Shown piece after piece: positions 26,511 through 34,775 of a stretch of DNA of 64,000 bases. The notes under the pieces were generated by a model. That model was not told where the DNA came from and ran no database searches. It saw only the letters and a list, made by a program, of their open reading frames with translations. The position numbers and the translations under genes were made by a program. Every line of letters starts with the position of its first letter. Position 1 is the stretch's first letter. This stretch comes from Anaerolineae bacterium (GTDB lineage: Bacteria > Chloroflexota > Anaerolineae > Aggregatilineales > Phototrophicaceae). Location of the stretch: positions 62,001 through 126,000 of the forward strand of contig JALHQT010000004.1 of NCBI GenBank assembly GCA_022841825.1. The letters are read 5' to 3'.

Positions 26511-27499
26511 CGCTTTACCCTCAAATCGATCTGATCACCCAGCAGCGGCAGGACTTCTTCGGCACGGAATGCGATGACATCGCCTTCGGTGGTGTGCGCC
26601 AAGGCGCAGGTGGCGTTCGCAAAGCTCAGTGCCTCCATGGCATGGGCACCCTGGGCGACATAAGCATACAGCAGCCCGGCGAGGAAGGCGTCGCCTGTGC
26701 CATAACGGTCAATGATCTCGAACTCGTAGCGCCGCCCCGCGAAGACTTCGCCGCGCCACAGTCCCTGGCTTGACCACGCACCGCGTTCCAAGCCGAACAT
26801 TTCGCGCTTCGTCAGGCAGACCAGCTCGCAGCCAAAACGCCCGTGATACGCGCGCAGAATGTCTTCATCACTCCCCGAAAAGCCAAAGACCGCTTCGCTG
26901 ACGCCACGATTGGTGACGACGATATCCACCAGCGGCAGCAGCGTTTCCCAGCAGGCGCGGGCTGTCGCTTCCGTCCAGAGGTGCTCGCGGTAGTTGACGT
27001 CGAAGGTCGTCTTGATGCCCAGTGCACGCGCTGTCGTCAGATAAGCAGTCACGGCAGCTCGGCAGCCCTCGCTCAAGCCCGGCATGATGCCGTCGGTATG
27101 CGCCACCTGTGCTCCGGTCAGCAGCGCCCGCCAATCAAAGTCTTCGGCGGTCATCGTGCTGGCAGCGCTGCCTTTGCGGTCAAAAATGGCGATGGGTGCG
27201 CGCGGCGAAGGCGAAAATTCCAGATAATTGATGCCCATGCGCGCGCCTGCCACCCGCTGTACATGCTGCATGTCCACCCCGTAGCTCAGGCAGGTATCGA
27301 CTGCCAACCAGCCAAGCTCGCTATCCGGCAGCTTGGAGACGAAGGCAGCTTCACCGCCCAAGCGCGCGAAGTCAGCAGCGACATTCAACTGCGCGCCCGC
27401 GACATGTACGTCGAGCGAGCGCATCGTACGCAAACGCTGGAAGCGCGGCGGCGAAAGGCGCAGCATCACTTCGCCCAGGCTGATGAGACGAGCGGTCAT
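26507..27499 (-). CDS. kdgK: 2-keto-3-deoxygluconate kinase (PfkB family)
   Basis: A 330-residue ribokinase-fold kinase. It has the N-terminal GGEAAFVSKLPDSELG region and the C-terminal signature DRYGTGDAFLAGLLYAY with the catalytic Asp. LISLGEVMLRLSP at the start is typical of KDG kinases, and the aldolase next to it is the matching enzyme. It phosphorylates 2-keto-3-deoxy sugar acids at the terminal hydroxyl. It overlaps both neighbours by 4 bases. The exact sugar acid isomer is not known. Confidence 0.85.
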   Translation of the reverse strand: MTARLISLGEVMLRLSPPRFQRLRTMRSLDVHVAGAQLNVAADFARLGGEAAFVSKLPDSELGWLAVDTCLSYGVDMQHVQRVAGARMGINYLEFSPSPRAPIAIFDRKGSAASTMTAEDFDWRALLTGAQVAHTDGIMPGLSEGCRAAVTAYLTTARALGIKTTFDVNYREHLWTEATARACWETLLPLVDIVVTNRGVSEAVFGFSGSDEDILRAYHGRFGCELVCLTKREMFGLERGAWSSQGLWRGEVFAGRRYEFEIIDRYGTGDAFLAGLLYAYVAQGAHAMEALSFANATCALAHTTEGDVIAFRAEEVLPLLGDQIDLRVKR

Positions 27500-28170
27500 G
27501 TCTCCTCCGGAACAGCACGGTCGGCGGCGGTCCCATACTTGTAGAGCCAGCGTTCGCGCTCGCTTGCGACGTAGTGCTGCGGGATGGGAATCGGCGTACC
27601 GACCGCGCGTGTCAGCAGGTACATCTGCGCGATGCGTTCGACAACCTGCGCGGCAAAGACCGCTTCCTCAATCGTACGTCCGCAGGCGACGACGCCATGA
27701 TTTGCCAGGAGTACGCCATTGCTCTCTCCCAGCGTCCGCGCGACCTCTTCGCCCAGCGCCTGGTGCTGCCCGGCAGGGACATACGATGTACAGCGAATTT
27801 CCGCACCGATGACCTGCGACTGCTCCTCAATGATGACGGGGAGGGTCATGTGCAGACACGAGAGCGCCGAGGCATACAGCGAATGGGTATGAAAGACTGC
27901 GCCGATGTCCGGTCGCGCATTCAGGATCATCCGGTGGACGGATGTCTCGCTGGATGGAGGGCGATGCCCTGCGATGACGCGACCCTCCTCGCTGACGATT
28001 ACCATGTCATCAGGTGTAATCGCCGCGTAATCGACTCGGCTGGGGGTGACGATCAGTCCGCCGGGCATTCGCGCGGATGCGTTGCCATAGGTCCCGACGA
28101 GATAGCCCATCGCTTGCAGGCGCAGGCACGAATCGATGATCGCCTGCTTCAAATCACGGTAATCGCTCAT
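27496..28170 (-). CDS. Class II aldolase/adducin-family protein (fuculose-phosphate aldolase-like)
   Basis: A 224-residue protein with the family zinc ligands HTHS (about residue 90) and a third His in LLANHGVVA. YGNASARM and SSETSVHRMI form the substrate and phosphate region. Members cleave L-fuculose-1-P, L-ribulose-5-P (epimerisation) or related sugar phosphates. First gene of the minus arm of the sugar-acid island. The ATG at 28170 was chosen over the open extension to 28224, which is promoter DNA. Confidence 0.82.
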   Translation of the reverse strand: MSDYRDLKQAIIDSCLRLQAMGYLVGTYGNASARMPGGLIVTPSRVDYAAITPDDMVIVSEEGRVIAGHRPPSSETSVHRMILNARPDIGAVFHTHSLYASALSCLHMTLPVIIEEQSQVIGAEIRCTSYVPAGQHQALGEEVARTLGESNGVLLANHGVVACGRTIEEAVFAAQVVERIAQMYLLTRAVGTPIPIPQHYVASERERWLYKYGTAADRAVPEET

Positions 28171-28360
28171 GGTTTGTCTCCGCTGGTGCCGATCTTGTCC
28201 TGCGTGAAATCCGTGATCCACCACAGGCTGGGGAACGGGTATTGCACATAGGGGTGTTCGACGATCACCTGGTTATACAGTATTCAGCTCCGTTCAGCCA
28301 CGCGCAATTGGCTTTTCGACTCATGTCAAGGATCGCCGCGCAACGAGGAAGGTAAATTGC

Positions 28361-28412
28361 TTGACAAAACCGAAGAATCTGCCTACATTATGTTAACTGT
28401 CAAATGTTAACA
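28361..28412 (+). promoter_or_regulatory. Promoter with adjacent palindromic operator upstream of the GntR gene
   Basis: TTGACA (28361-28366) and TACATT (28384-28389) are 17 bases apart. Directly after the -10 lies TGTTAAC-N8-GTTAACA (28391-28412), an inverted repeat of the size bound by FadR-type GntR regulators. The site would block transcription of the plus operon and suggests autoregulation by the gene at 28620. The surrounding 449-base gap (28171-28619) is AT-rich compared with its neighbours and holds no gene. Confidence 0.65.
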
Positions 28413-28619
28413 ATTTTCGCTCTCTGTTTTACATTAGGTTTGTGTCCCAATTATGATTGTTTCCCGCCCGATTTTCTTCGCTTCTCATGCCACCCAGCAT
28501 TCAACAGCATTGCTGCATTTGCACATGCCGCTTGCCCGCCGCAACTTGTTGCGGTGGGACTCAGTCCGTGTTGATTTTCTCCCGTCAACGCCTCTATTCA
28601 TCAGCGGGGCACATGACGA

Positions 28620-29393
28620 ATGAAGAAGCGGGAGAACGGCAGCTTCATGCTCAACCAGTCTCATGAGGTCGGAGCCAGGTTTGCCCCGGAGCGCGATCTC
28701 CTGCTTGACGACGATACTGCGCCGCCATCGCTCAAGGTCTCTCTGGCGAATCGAGTCGCGGATTATCTGCGTGATGCCATCTATCGCGGCAGGATCGCGC
28801 CCGGCGAGCAGCTCCGAGAGGTGCCGCTCGCAAATATGCTTGGCATCAGCCGGGGACCTATCCGTGATGCACTCAGCCGCCTGGAGCGCGAGGGCTTGGT
28901 CACCATCCCGCGCAATGGACGCACCATCGTCGCCCGGCTGACGCGCGAGGACTTCGACGAAGTGTACAGTCTCCGTCTGGGCTTAGAGCGCGTCGCCGTG
29001 CAGTACGCCATCCGCAACGCATCGCCCGCCGACCTGGACGAGATGCAGCGCGTGGTCGATGTGATGGTCGCGCGGGTCAATGAGGGTATCAACGAGAAAG
29101 ACGCCGCCGACCTGGATTTACAGTTCCACGATGTCGTTTATCAGGCGAGTCATCACAAACGGCTGCAATCGGTGTGGACGGATTTGCGCCCGCAGATTTA
29201 CATCTTTCTTCTCAGCCGCAATGTCGCCGATTCCGATTTTCGCATCCAGATGGAGCGCCATCAGGAGATCGTTGATGTCATCCGTGCCAGAGATGTCGCG
29301 CGGGCGATGGCGGTCATCGAGACGCACCTGCAAGTCGCCTATACCCGCATCATTCGAACCTACGAGTCCGAGACGGAGCAGGGAAACCCATGA
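28620..29393 (+). CDS. GntR-family transcriptional regulator, FadR/FCD type
   Basis: About 257 residues. The N-terminal winged helix includes LRDAIYRGRIAPGEQLREVP and LANMLGISRGPIRDALSRLE, a classic GntR DNA-binding motif. The C-terminal FCD effector domain contains EVYSLRLGLERVAVQYAIRN and metal- or ligand-binding candidates DLQFHDVVY and AVIETHLQVAY. FCD regulators usually sense sugar acids or carboxylates, which fits the catabolic genes on both sides. An ATG at 28647 is an alternative start. It overlaps the next gene by 4 bases. Confidence 0.92.
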   Translation: MKKRENGSFMLNQSHEVGARFAPERDLLLDDDTAPPSLKVSLANRVADYLRDAIYRGRIAPGEQLREVPLANMLGISRGPIRDALSRLEREGLVTIPRNGRTIVARLTREDFDEVYSLRLGLERVAVQYAIRNASPADLDEMQRVVDVMVARVNEGINEKDAADLDLQFHDVVYQASHHKRLQSVWTDLRPQIYIFLLSRNVADSDFRIQMERHQEIVDVIRARDVARAMAVIETHLQVAYTRIIRTYESETEQGNP

Positions 29394-30484
29394 GCATCCG
29401 TGTGTTCCCAGACGCGCTGGAAGCCTTTGCTGTCCAGGCGATGCACCGCCAGGGCATCTCTGATGATGACGCGCGGCTGGCGGCGCAGATCCTGGTGATG
29501 ACGGATACCTGGGGCGTCCACACTCACGGGACGCGCCAGCTTCGTGCCCTGCTGAAGAACTTCCCTATCGGGCGGCTGAACGCGCAGGCGGCGGCTGAGG
29601 TGGTACGCGAAGGTGGGGCGTGGGCGCTGATTGATGGGCATCATGCGCTGCCCTTTGTGACGGCGACACGCGCGATGGAACTGGCGATTCGCAAGGCAAA
29701 GACCGTCGGCATCGGCTATGTCGGCGTGATGAACACCAGCCACTTCGGCGCGGCGGGTTACTACGCGACCCGCGCGGCAGAGGCGGGGATGATCGGCATC
29801 GCGATGTGCAACGCCGACCCTCAGATGACGATCCCCGGCGCGCGTGGCAAGGTGCTGGGTACGAACCCGATTGCCTACGCGCTTCCCAATGGAGATAAGC
29901 CTGTCTTCCTGGACATCGCCACCAGCGCGGTGGCGGCGAACAAGGTCATCCGCGCCAAACTGCTGGGGCAGATGATCCCCGAAGGCTGGCTGACAGACGC
30001 CGATGGCAGACCGACCACCGACCCCAGCGGCTTCCCGGAGGGGGGCGCGCTGCTGCCGATGGCGGCGCATAAAGGCTACGGCTTCGCGCTGCTGGTCGAG
30101 ACGTTGGCGGGTGTCATGACGGGCGCGGCGATGACGCGGCAGCAGCCGAGCTGGGTGCCGGATCTGGCGGGTCATCCGCCGGATTTCGCCAATCAAGGGC
30201 AGGTCTTCATGGCAATTGATGCAGGCATGATGCTCTCGCCTCTCGAATTCGAGGAGCGCATGCGCTGGCTGGCGGATTACATCCACGAGACGCCCAAAGC
30301 TGCCGGAGCAGAGCGCACTTATCTGCCAGGTGAGATGGAATGGGAACGGCGCGAGCGCGCGCTGCGTGAGGGGTTCGACCTGCCGCCTGATGTGGTCGAA
30401 AGCCTGCGGGGGCTGGCGAGCGACGCCGGAATACCGTTCCCCTTTGAGGAAGCGGCCGCTGCAGACAGGAGTCAGCCGCAATGA
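29390..30484 (+). CDS. Malate/L-lactate dehydrogenase (Ldh2) family oxidoreductase
   Basis: A 364-residue NAD(P)-dependent enzyme of the family that includes ureidoglycolate and 2,3-diketo-L-gulonate reductases. GVHTHGTRQL carries the catalytic His near residue 46. NTSHFGAAGYYATRAAEAGM and GTNPIAYALP are typical nucleotide- and substrate-binding segments. It probably oxidises a 2-hydroxy acid or reduces the matching 2-keto acid. Coupled by ATGA overlaps to the regulator before it and the SDR after it. Confidence 0.88.
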   Translation: MSIRVFPDALEAFAVQAMHRQGISDDDARLAAQILVMTDTWGVHTHGTRQLRALLKNFPIGRLNAQAAAEVVREGGAWALIDGHHALPFVTATRAMELAIRKAKTVGIGYVGVMNTSHFGAAGYYATRAAEAGMIGIAMCNADPQMTIPGARGKVLGTNPIAYALPNGDKPVFLDIATSAVAANKVIRAKLLGQMIPEGWLTDADGRPTTDPSGFPEGGALLPMAAHKGYGFALLVETLAGVMTGAAMTRQQPSWVPDLAGHPPDFANQGQVFMAIDAGMMLSPLEFEERMRWLADYIHETPKAAGAERTYLPGEMEWERRERALREGFDLPPDVVESLRGLASDAGIPFPFEEAAAADRSQPQ

Positions 30485-31284
30485 CGCATCCGCTCTTCGA
30501 TCTGTCGGGGCGTGTCGCGCTCGTCACTGGCGCGGCGCAGGGCATGGGGCGCGCGATGGCGATTGGCTTTGCCGAAGCGGGCGCTGATCTGCTGATCTGC
30601 GACCTGAACGAGGCGGGCGCACAGGCGACTGCGGAGCATGTGCGCAGTCTGGGGCGGCGCGTCGTCGCCACCGGTACAGACATCACCGACATCGCCCAGG
30701 TGCACGATCTGTTCGCCACGCTGGATCGCGAATTCGGCAGGATCGATGTCCTCGCCAATGTCACGGGACCCTCGACGTTGGCGCGCCCGGAAGACCTGAA
30801 GCTGGAAGACCTGGAACGCATTGTGCATGGGCTGCTGATCGCCCGCTTCTGCGCCTGTCAGGAAGGTGGCAGACGGATGCTGGCGGCGAAGAAGGGCAGC
30901 ATCATCAACCTCGGTTCGATTGGCGGCGTGACCGCGCTCGGTCGTGGCAACATCGCCTACAGCGCGGCGATGGGCGGCGTCATCCAGATGACGCGCGAAC
31001 TCAGTACGGAATGGAGCGGGCGCGGCGTGCGCGTCAACGCCATTCTGCCCGCGCAGGTCATCAATCCCGGATTGGAACAGCGGATGCAGGAAGACCCGCA
31101 TCTGGAAGCGATGTTCCTGCGCGGCATTCCAATGGGACGGCTCGGACGCCCCGATGACATCAAGGGTTTGGCGATCTTTTTGGCATCGGATGCATCCGCC
31201 TGGATCACAGGCGCGATCATCCCGATGGATGGCGGCAATCTGGCACAGAACGCGGGCGGTACTCCAGGCAAAAGTGAAGGGTAG
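30481..31284 (+). CDS. Short-chain dehydrogenase/reductase with altered catalytic residues
   Basis: A 267-residue classical SDR fold. The cofactor motif TGAAQGMG is intact at 16-23, and the D41 after strand 2 suggests NAD preference. Ser 146 and Tyr 160 of the catalytic set remain, but the YxxxK motif reads YSAAM, so the Lys is Met 164 (codon ATG). The usual NNAG is ANVTG, and the helix Asn is not conserved. The C-terminal ITGAIIPMDGG is normal. Activity is doubtful or altered. In L-fuconate-type pathways an SDR oxidises the 2-keto-3-deoxy acid, but the residue losses make that assignment uncertain here. Confidence 0.85.
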   Translation: MTHPLFDLSGRVALVTGAAQGMGRAMAIGFAEAGADLLICDLNEAGAQATAEHVRSLGRRVVATGTDITDIAQVHDLFATLDREFGRIDVLANVTGPSTLARPEDLKLEDLERIVHGLLIARFCACQEGGRRMLAAKKGSIINLGSIGGVTALGRGNIAYSAAMGGVIQMTRELSTEWSGRGVRVNAILPAQVINPGLEQRMQEDPHLEAMFLRGIPMGRLGRPDDIKGLAIFLASDASAWITGAIIPMDGGNLAQNAGGTPGKSEG

Positions 31285-31291
31285 GCGGATC

Positions 31292-32290
31292 ATGGCACAG
31301 TACAAAGTCGTCATCACAGATTTTGGCGCTCCCGAAAACGACCTTGAAGCGGATGAGTTTCGCCGCTCCGGTCTGGATGTCGATCTGATACGCCTGAACG
31401 CCAAGACGACGGACGATCTGATGCCTGCCGTGCTCGACGCCGATGGACTGATTGTGCAGTGGGCGAACATCAATCGCGATACTCTGCAAGCGCTTCGCAA
31501 GTGCCGGGTGATCTCGCGCTATGGCATCGGCGTGGACATGATCGACCTCGCCGCTGCTGGCGAGTGCGGCATCCCCGTCTGCAATACGCCTGATTACTGC
31601 ATCGACGAGGTGAGCACACATACCTTGAGCTTTGTCCTGATGCTCAACCGCAACATCCTGCCGCAGCACCGCCATGTTCAGGCGGGCAAATGGGGATCGC
31701 CCGTACCAACACCTCCCGCGCGCCTCTCCCAACAAACCGTCGGCGTGATCGGCATGGGCAACATCGGGCGTGTGGTCGTGCGCAAGCTGCTGGCATTCGG
31801 CGTCACGGTGCTGGTCTACGACCCCTACATCACGGCGGAGCAGGCGGCAGCAGCGGGCGTTGAGCAGGTCGCGCTGGACGAGCTGCTGCGACGTTCGGAT
31901 TACGTTAGCCTGCATTGCCCGCTGACAGACGAAACGCGCCACCTGATCAGCACGCCACAGCTCCGGGCGATGAAGCCAGGTGCCTATCTCATCAACATGG
32001 CGCGCGGTCCCATCGTCGATCAGGCGGCACTTTATGAGGCGTTGGCTGGCAGGACTATCGCCGGGGCTGCGCTCGATGTATTCGAGAAGGAGCCGCCACT
32101 CGCCGACGACCCGCTGCTGCAACTCGATAACGTCATCCTGACGCCGCATCTCTCGAGCTGGTCGGCAGAGTCGTTCGTGCAGCTTCGCCGCGAAGTCGTG
32201 CAGAACGTCGTGACCGTCTTGCGGGGCGAGCAGCCGCGTTCGGTGGTCAACCGCCGTTTTCTTGCGGCGCGCCATCATGAGGGGACATAA
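31292..32290 (+). CDS. D-2-hydroxyacid dehydrogenase (phosphoglycerate dehydrogenase-like)
   Basis: A 332-residue enzyme. The NAD motif GVIGMGNIGRVVVRKLLAFG is followed by the catalytic triad: Arg in MARGPIVDQ, Glu in DVFEKEPP and His in LTPHLSSWS. Length and catalytic C-terminus fit the short PGDH/hydroxypyruvate reductase group without an ACT domain. The ATG at 31292 follows the SDR stop by 7 bases; the open frame before it is inside the SDR gene. The substrate is probably a sugar-acid-derived 2-hydroxy acid. Confidence 0.88.
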   Translation: MAQYKVVITDFGAPENDLEADEFRRSGLDVDLIRLNAKTTDDLMPAVLDADGLIVQWANINRDTLQALRKCRVISRYGIGVDMIDLAAAGECGIPVCNTPDYCIDEVSTHTLSFVLMLNRNILPQHRHVQAGKWGSPVPTPPARLSQQTVGVIGMGNIGRVVVRKLLAFGVTVLVYDPYITAEQAAAAGVEQVALDELLRRSDYVSLHCPLTDETRHLISTPQLRAMKPGAYLINMARGPIVDQAALYEALAGRTIAGAALDVFEKEPPLADDPLLQLDNVILTPHLSSWSAESFVQLRREVVQNVVTVLRGEQPRSVVNRRFLAARHHEGT

Positions 32291-32299
32291 GGACGCACC

Positions 32300-33256
32300 A
32301 TGACGCAGGAACGATTTCTCGTGACAGGCGCGCTCGGCTGCATTGGTGCCTGGGTGGTCAAGCGACTGGTGGACGAAGGGACGTCCGTCTGGACCTATGA
32401 CCTGGGAACCAGCAGCCATCGTCTGCTGTTGATTATGGACGACGAGGCGCTGGCGAAAGTCCATTTCGTCCAGGGAGACATTACCGACTTCGACGCCTTT
32501 GACCGTGTCGTCGCAGACAACGGCATTACGCATATCATCCACCTCGCGGCACTCCAGGTGCCGTTCGTGCGCGCCCAACCTGTGCTGGGCGCGAAGGTCA
32601 ATCTGGTCGGCATGTCGGTCGTGCTTGAATCGGCAAAGCGCCATTCAGAGCAGATCGAGGGGCTGACGTACGCCAGCTCTGCCGGCGTCTACGATCAATC
32701 CGGGACGGCATTCGTACCTGCCACGCTCTACGGCGTCCATAAGATCGCGAAAGAAGGCATGGCACGAATTTACTCGCAGGATTACGGCGTGCACTCGATT
32801 GGACTGCGCCCGCACACCGTCTATGGTCCTGGGCGCGACCAGGGGATGACCTCCTCGCCGACCAAAGCGATGCTGGCGGCGGCAGCCGGGCGTCCCTACC
32901 ACATCACGTTCGGCGGCACGATTGTCCTGGAACATGCTGATGACATGGCGAAAGTGTTCATCGACGCAGCGCGTGCGCGTCCGTCACAGGCTGCGGTCTA
33001 TGATGTCGGCGGCAGCACTGTCAGCGTCGAGGGGATCATCCAAGCCATCCTTGCAGCAGCGCCAGAGATGGCAGGCAAGCTTGACTACAACCCGGCACCG
33101 CTGCCGGTCAGCGCGTCGTCCCATGGGGAGACGCTGGAGGCGGCGCTCGGCAAACCTCACTGGCGTCCACTGGATCAGGGTGTTCGCGGGACGATTGAGC
33201 AGTTTCGCAGCGCCATTGATGCCGGGCGCATCGACATCGATCGCGCGATGGCATAG
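32300..33256 (+). CDS. NAD-dependent epimerase/dehydratase family protein
   Basis: A 318-residue extended SDR. GALGCIGAWVV is the cofactor loop, DITDFDAFDRVV follows it, and the active site is YGVHK with SSAGVYD supplying the Ser. Related enzymes in sugar-acid clusters include uronate and erythronate dehydrogenases, and this may be one of them rather than a nucleotide-sugar epimerase. AAGGA lies upstream of the ATG. It sits in the operon between the hydroxyacid dehydrogenase and the FGGY kinase. Confidence 0.85.
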   Translation: MTQERFLVTGALGCIGAWVVKRLVDEGTSVWTYDLGTSSHRLLLIMDDEALAKVHFVQGDITDFDAFDRVVADNGITHIIHLAALQVPFVRAQPVLGAKVNLVGMSVVLESAKRHSEQIEGLTYASSAGVYDQSGTAFVPATLYGVHKIAKEGMARIYSQDYGVHSIGLRPHTVYGPGRDQGMTSSPTKAMLAAAAGRPYHITFGGTIVLEHADDMAKVFIDAARARPSQAAVYDVGGSTVSVEGIIQAILAAAPEMAGKLDYNPAPLPVSASSHGETLEAALGKPHWRPLDQGVRGTIEQFRSAIDAGRIDIDRAMA

Positions 33257-33266
33257 GAGAATTCGG

Positions 33267-34658
33267 TTGTCACTGATTGGGCTTGACCTGGGCACGTCGT
33301 ATATCAAAGCAGGCGTTCTGGACATAGAGACGCTGACGATCGCTCACGTCCAGCGTGTGCCATTCCCTGCGGCGCTGCCTGGTCTGCCTCCGCTGCGGCG
33401 CGAATACGATCCACATCAGGTGATAGCCGCAGTGCGCAGCGCGCTCGCCGCAGTCGCGTTCTTTGCCGAGGACGTCGAGGGCATTGTCCTCTGCACACAA
33501 ATGCACGGCATCGTCATGACCACCGACAAGGGCGAGCCGCGCTCGACGCTGACGACCTGGCAGGATCAGCGCGTGCTGGAACCTTATCCATCGGGCACGG
33601 GCAGCTATTTCGATGTCATGATGGCGCGGCTAACGCCTGACGACATTCGCTTGCTCGGCAACGAGACACGCCCCGGACTGCCAGTCGGATTGTTCTTCTG
33701 GCTATCCGAACAGGGACGCGCCCCTGACCCATCGCTGACGCCGGCATCATTGGCAGATTTCGTGGTCGCGCATCTGTGCGAAACACGCCCGCAGACCGAC
33801 ATCACCAACGCGATGGCGCACGGCTTGCTCGACGTGGAGACGCTGCGCTGGCACGACGGCGTGATCGAGAGACTGGGTCTCCGGGACATGCGCCTGCCGG
33901 AGATTGTGCCGCACGGCGCGGTCACGGGCTGGCTGGAACTCGGCGGACGGCGCGTGCCATGTTACACCCCTGTTGGCGACTACCAGTGCGCTATCCTGGG
34001 CGCGCTGCTCCAGCCAGACGAGCTGTCGCTGAACATCTCGACCGGGTCGCAGGTCAGCCTGTTACGGGAGGCTGCGCAGTTTGGCGAGTACCAGACACGC
34101 ACCTTCTTCGATGGGCGCTATGCCATCACGGTGACACACATCCCGGCGGGGCGCGCGCTGAACGCGCTCGTTCGGCTCCTCTGCGAGCTGGCGACCGCGC
34201 AGGGCATAACACTTGATGATCCCTGGGCGTACATCACCAGCGCTGCCGCGCATGTGAACACGCCGACGATGCAGGCGAATCTGTCATTCTTCTCCAGCGC
34301 CTGCGGTGACGCGGGCGAGCTGAGGCAGCTCGTCGAGGACGAGCTGACCGTTGGGCATCTGTTCCGCGCGGCGTTCGAGAGTATGGCGCACAGCTATCGC
34401 ACGTTTGCGCATCGGCTTTCTCCTCAAGCGGCTTGGCGTCGGATCGTCTTTTCCGGCGGTCTGGTACAGAAAACCGCTCTGCTGCAAACGATCATCTGTC
34501 AGCATTTCGAGTCTGAATATCGGCTTTCCCCGGCACAGGAAGACACGCTCCTGGGTCTGATGGTGCTGGGGTTAGCATTTTCCGGGCGTATGAGCAGCAT
34601 CGAAGCAGCAACCGCCCACGTATCCGACGTGTACAAGCTGGAGGCGACAGTTTCCTGA
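33267..34658 (+). CDS. FGGY-family carbohydrate kinase (sedoheptulokinase-like)
   Basis: A 463-residue kinase. The ATPase-fold start LIGLDLGTSYIKAGVLD, the segment QMHGIVM, TTWQDQR, and the catalytic Asp in TPVGDYQCAILGA are visible. The C-terminal phosphate loop is FSGGLVQKTALL. At 463 residues it is shorter than xylulo- or glycerol kinases (about 500) and close to sedoheptulokinases. The start is a TTG at 33267 with AGGAG 7 bases upstream; the open frame before it belongs to the epimerase region. The substrate may be a ketose made in this pathway. Confidence 0.85.
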   Translation: MSLIGLDLGTSYIKAGVLDIETLTIAHVQRVPFPAALPGLPPLRREYDPHQVIAAVRSALAAVAFFAEDVEGIVLCTQMHGIVMTTDKGEPRSTLTTWQDQRVLEPYPSGTGSYFDVMMARLTPDDIRLLGNETRPGLPVGLFFWLSEQGRAPDPSLTPASLADFVVAHLCETRPQTDITNAMAHGLLDVETLRWHDGVIERLGLRDMRLPEIVPHGAVTGWLELGGRRVPCYTPVGDYQCAILGALLQPDELSLNISTGSQVSLLREAAQFGEYQTRTFFDGRYAITVTHIPAGRALNALVRLLCELATAQGITLDDPWAYITSAAAHVNTPTMQANLSFFSSACGDAGELRQLVEDELTVGHLFRAAFESMAHSYRTFAHRLSPQAAWRRIVFSGGLVQKTALLQTIICQHFESEYRLSPAQEDTLLGLMVLGLAFSGRMSSIEAATAHVSDVYKLEATVS

Positions 34659-34775
34659 TGCCTGCCGTGACCAGCGTTTCGTATGAAGGAGGTGCATGAC
34701 TCATCGAAGAGGCGAACACCCGTTTTCACCTATGGTACGCGAAAGAACCTTTAGCAAACTAGTGAGGGAATAGAG

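Noticed and set aside
31217-32644. A 475-codon antisense frame opposite the hydroxyacid dehydrogenase
   Set aside because: His/Arg-rich, no domain, and opposes a gene with an intact catalytic triad.
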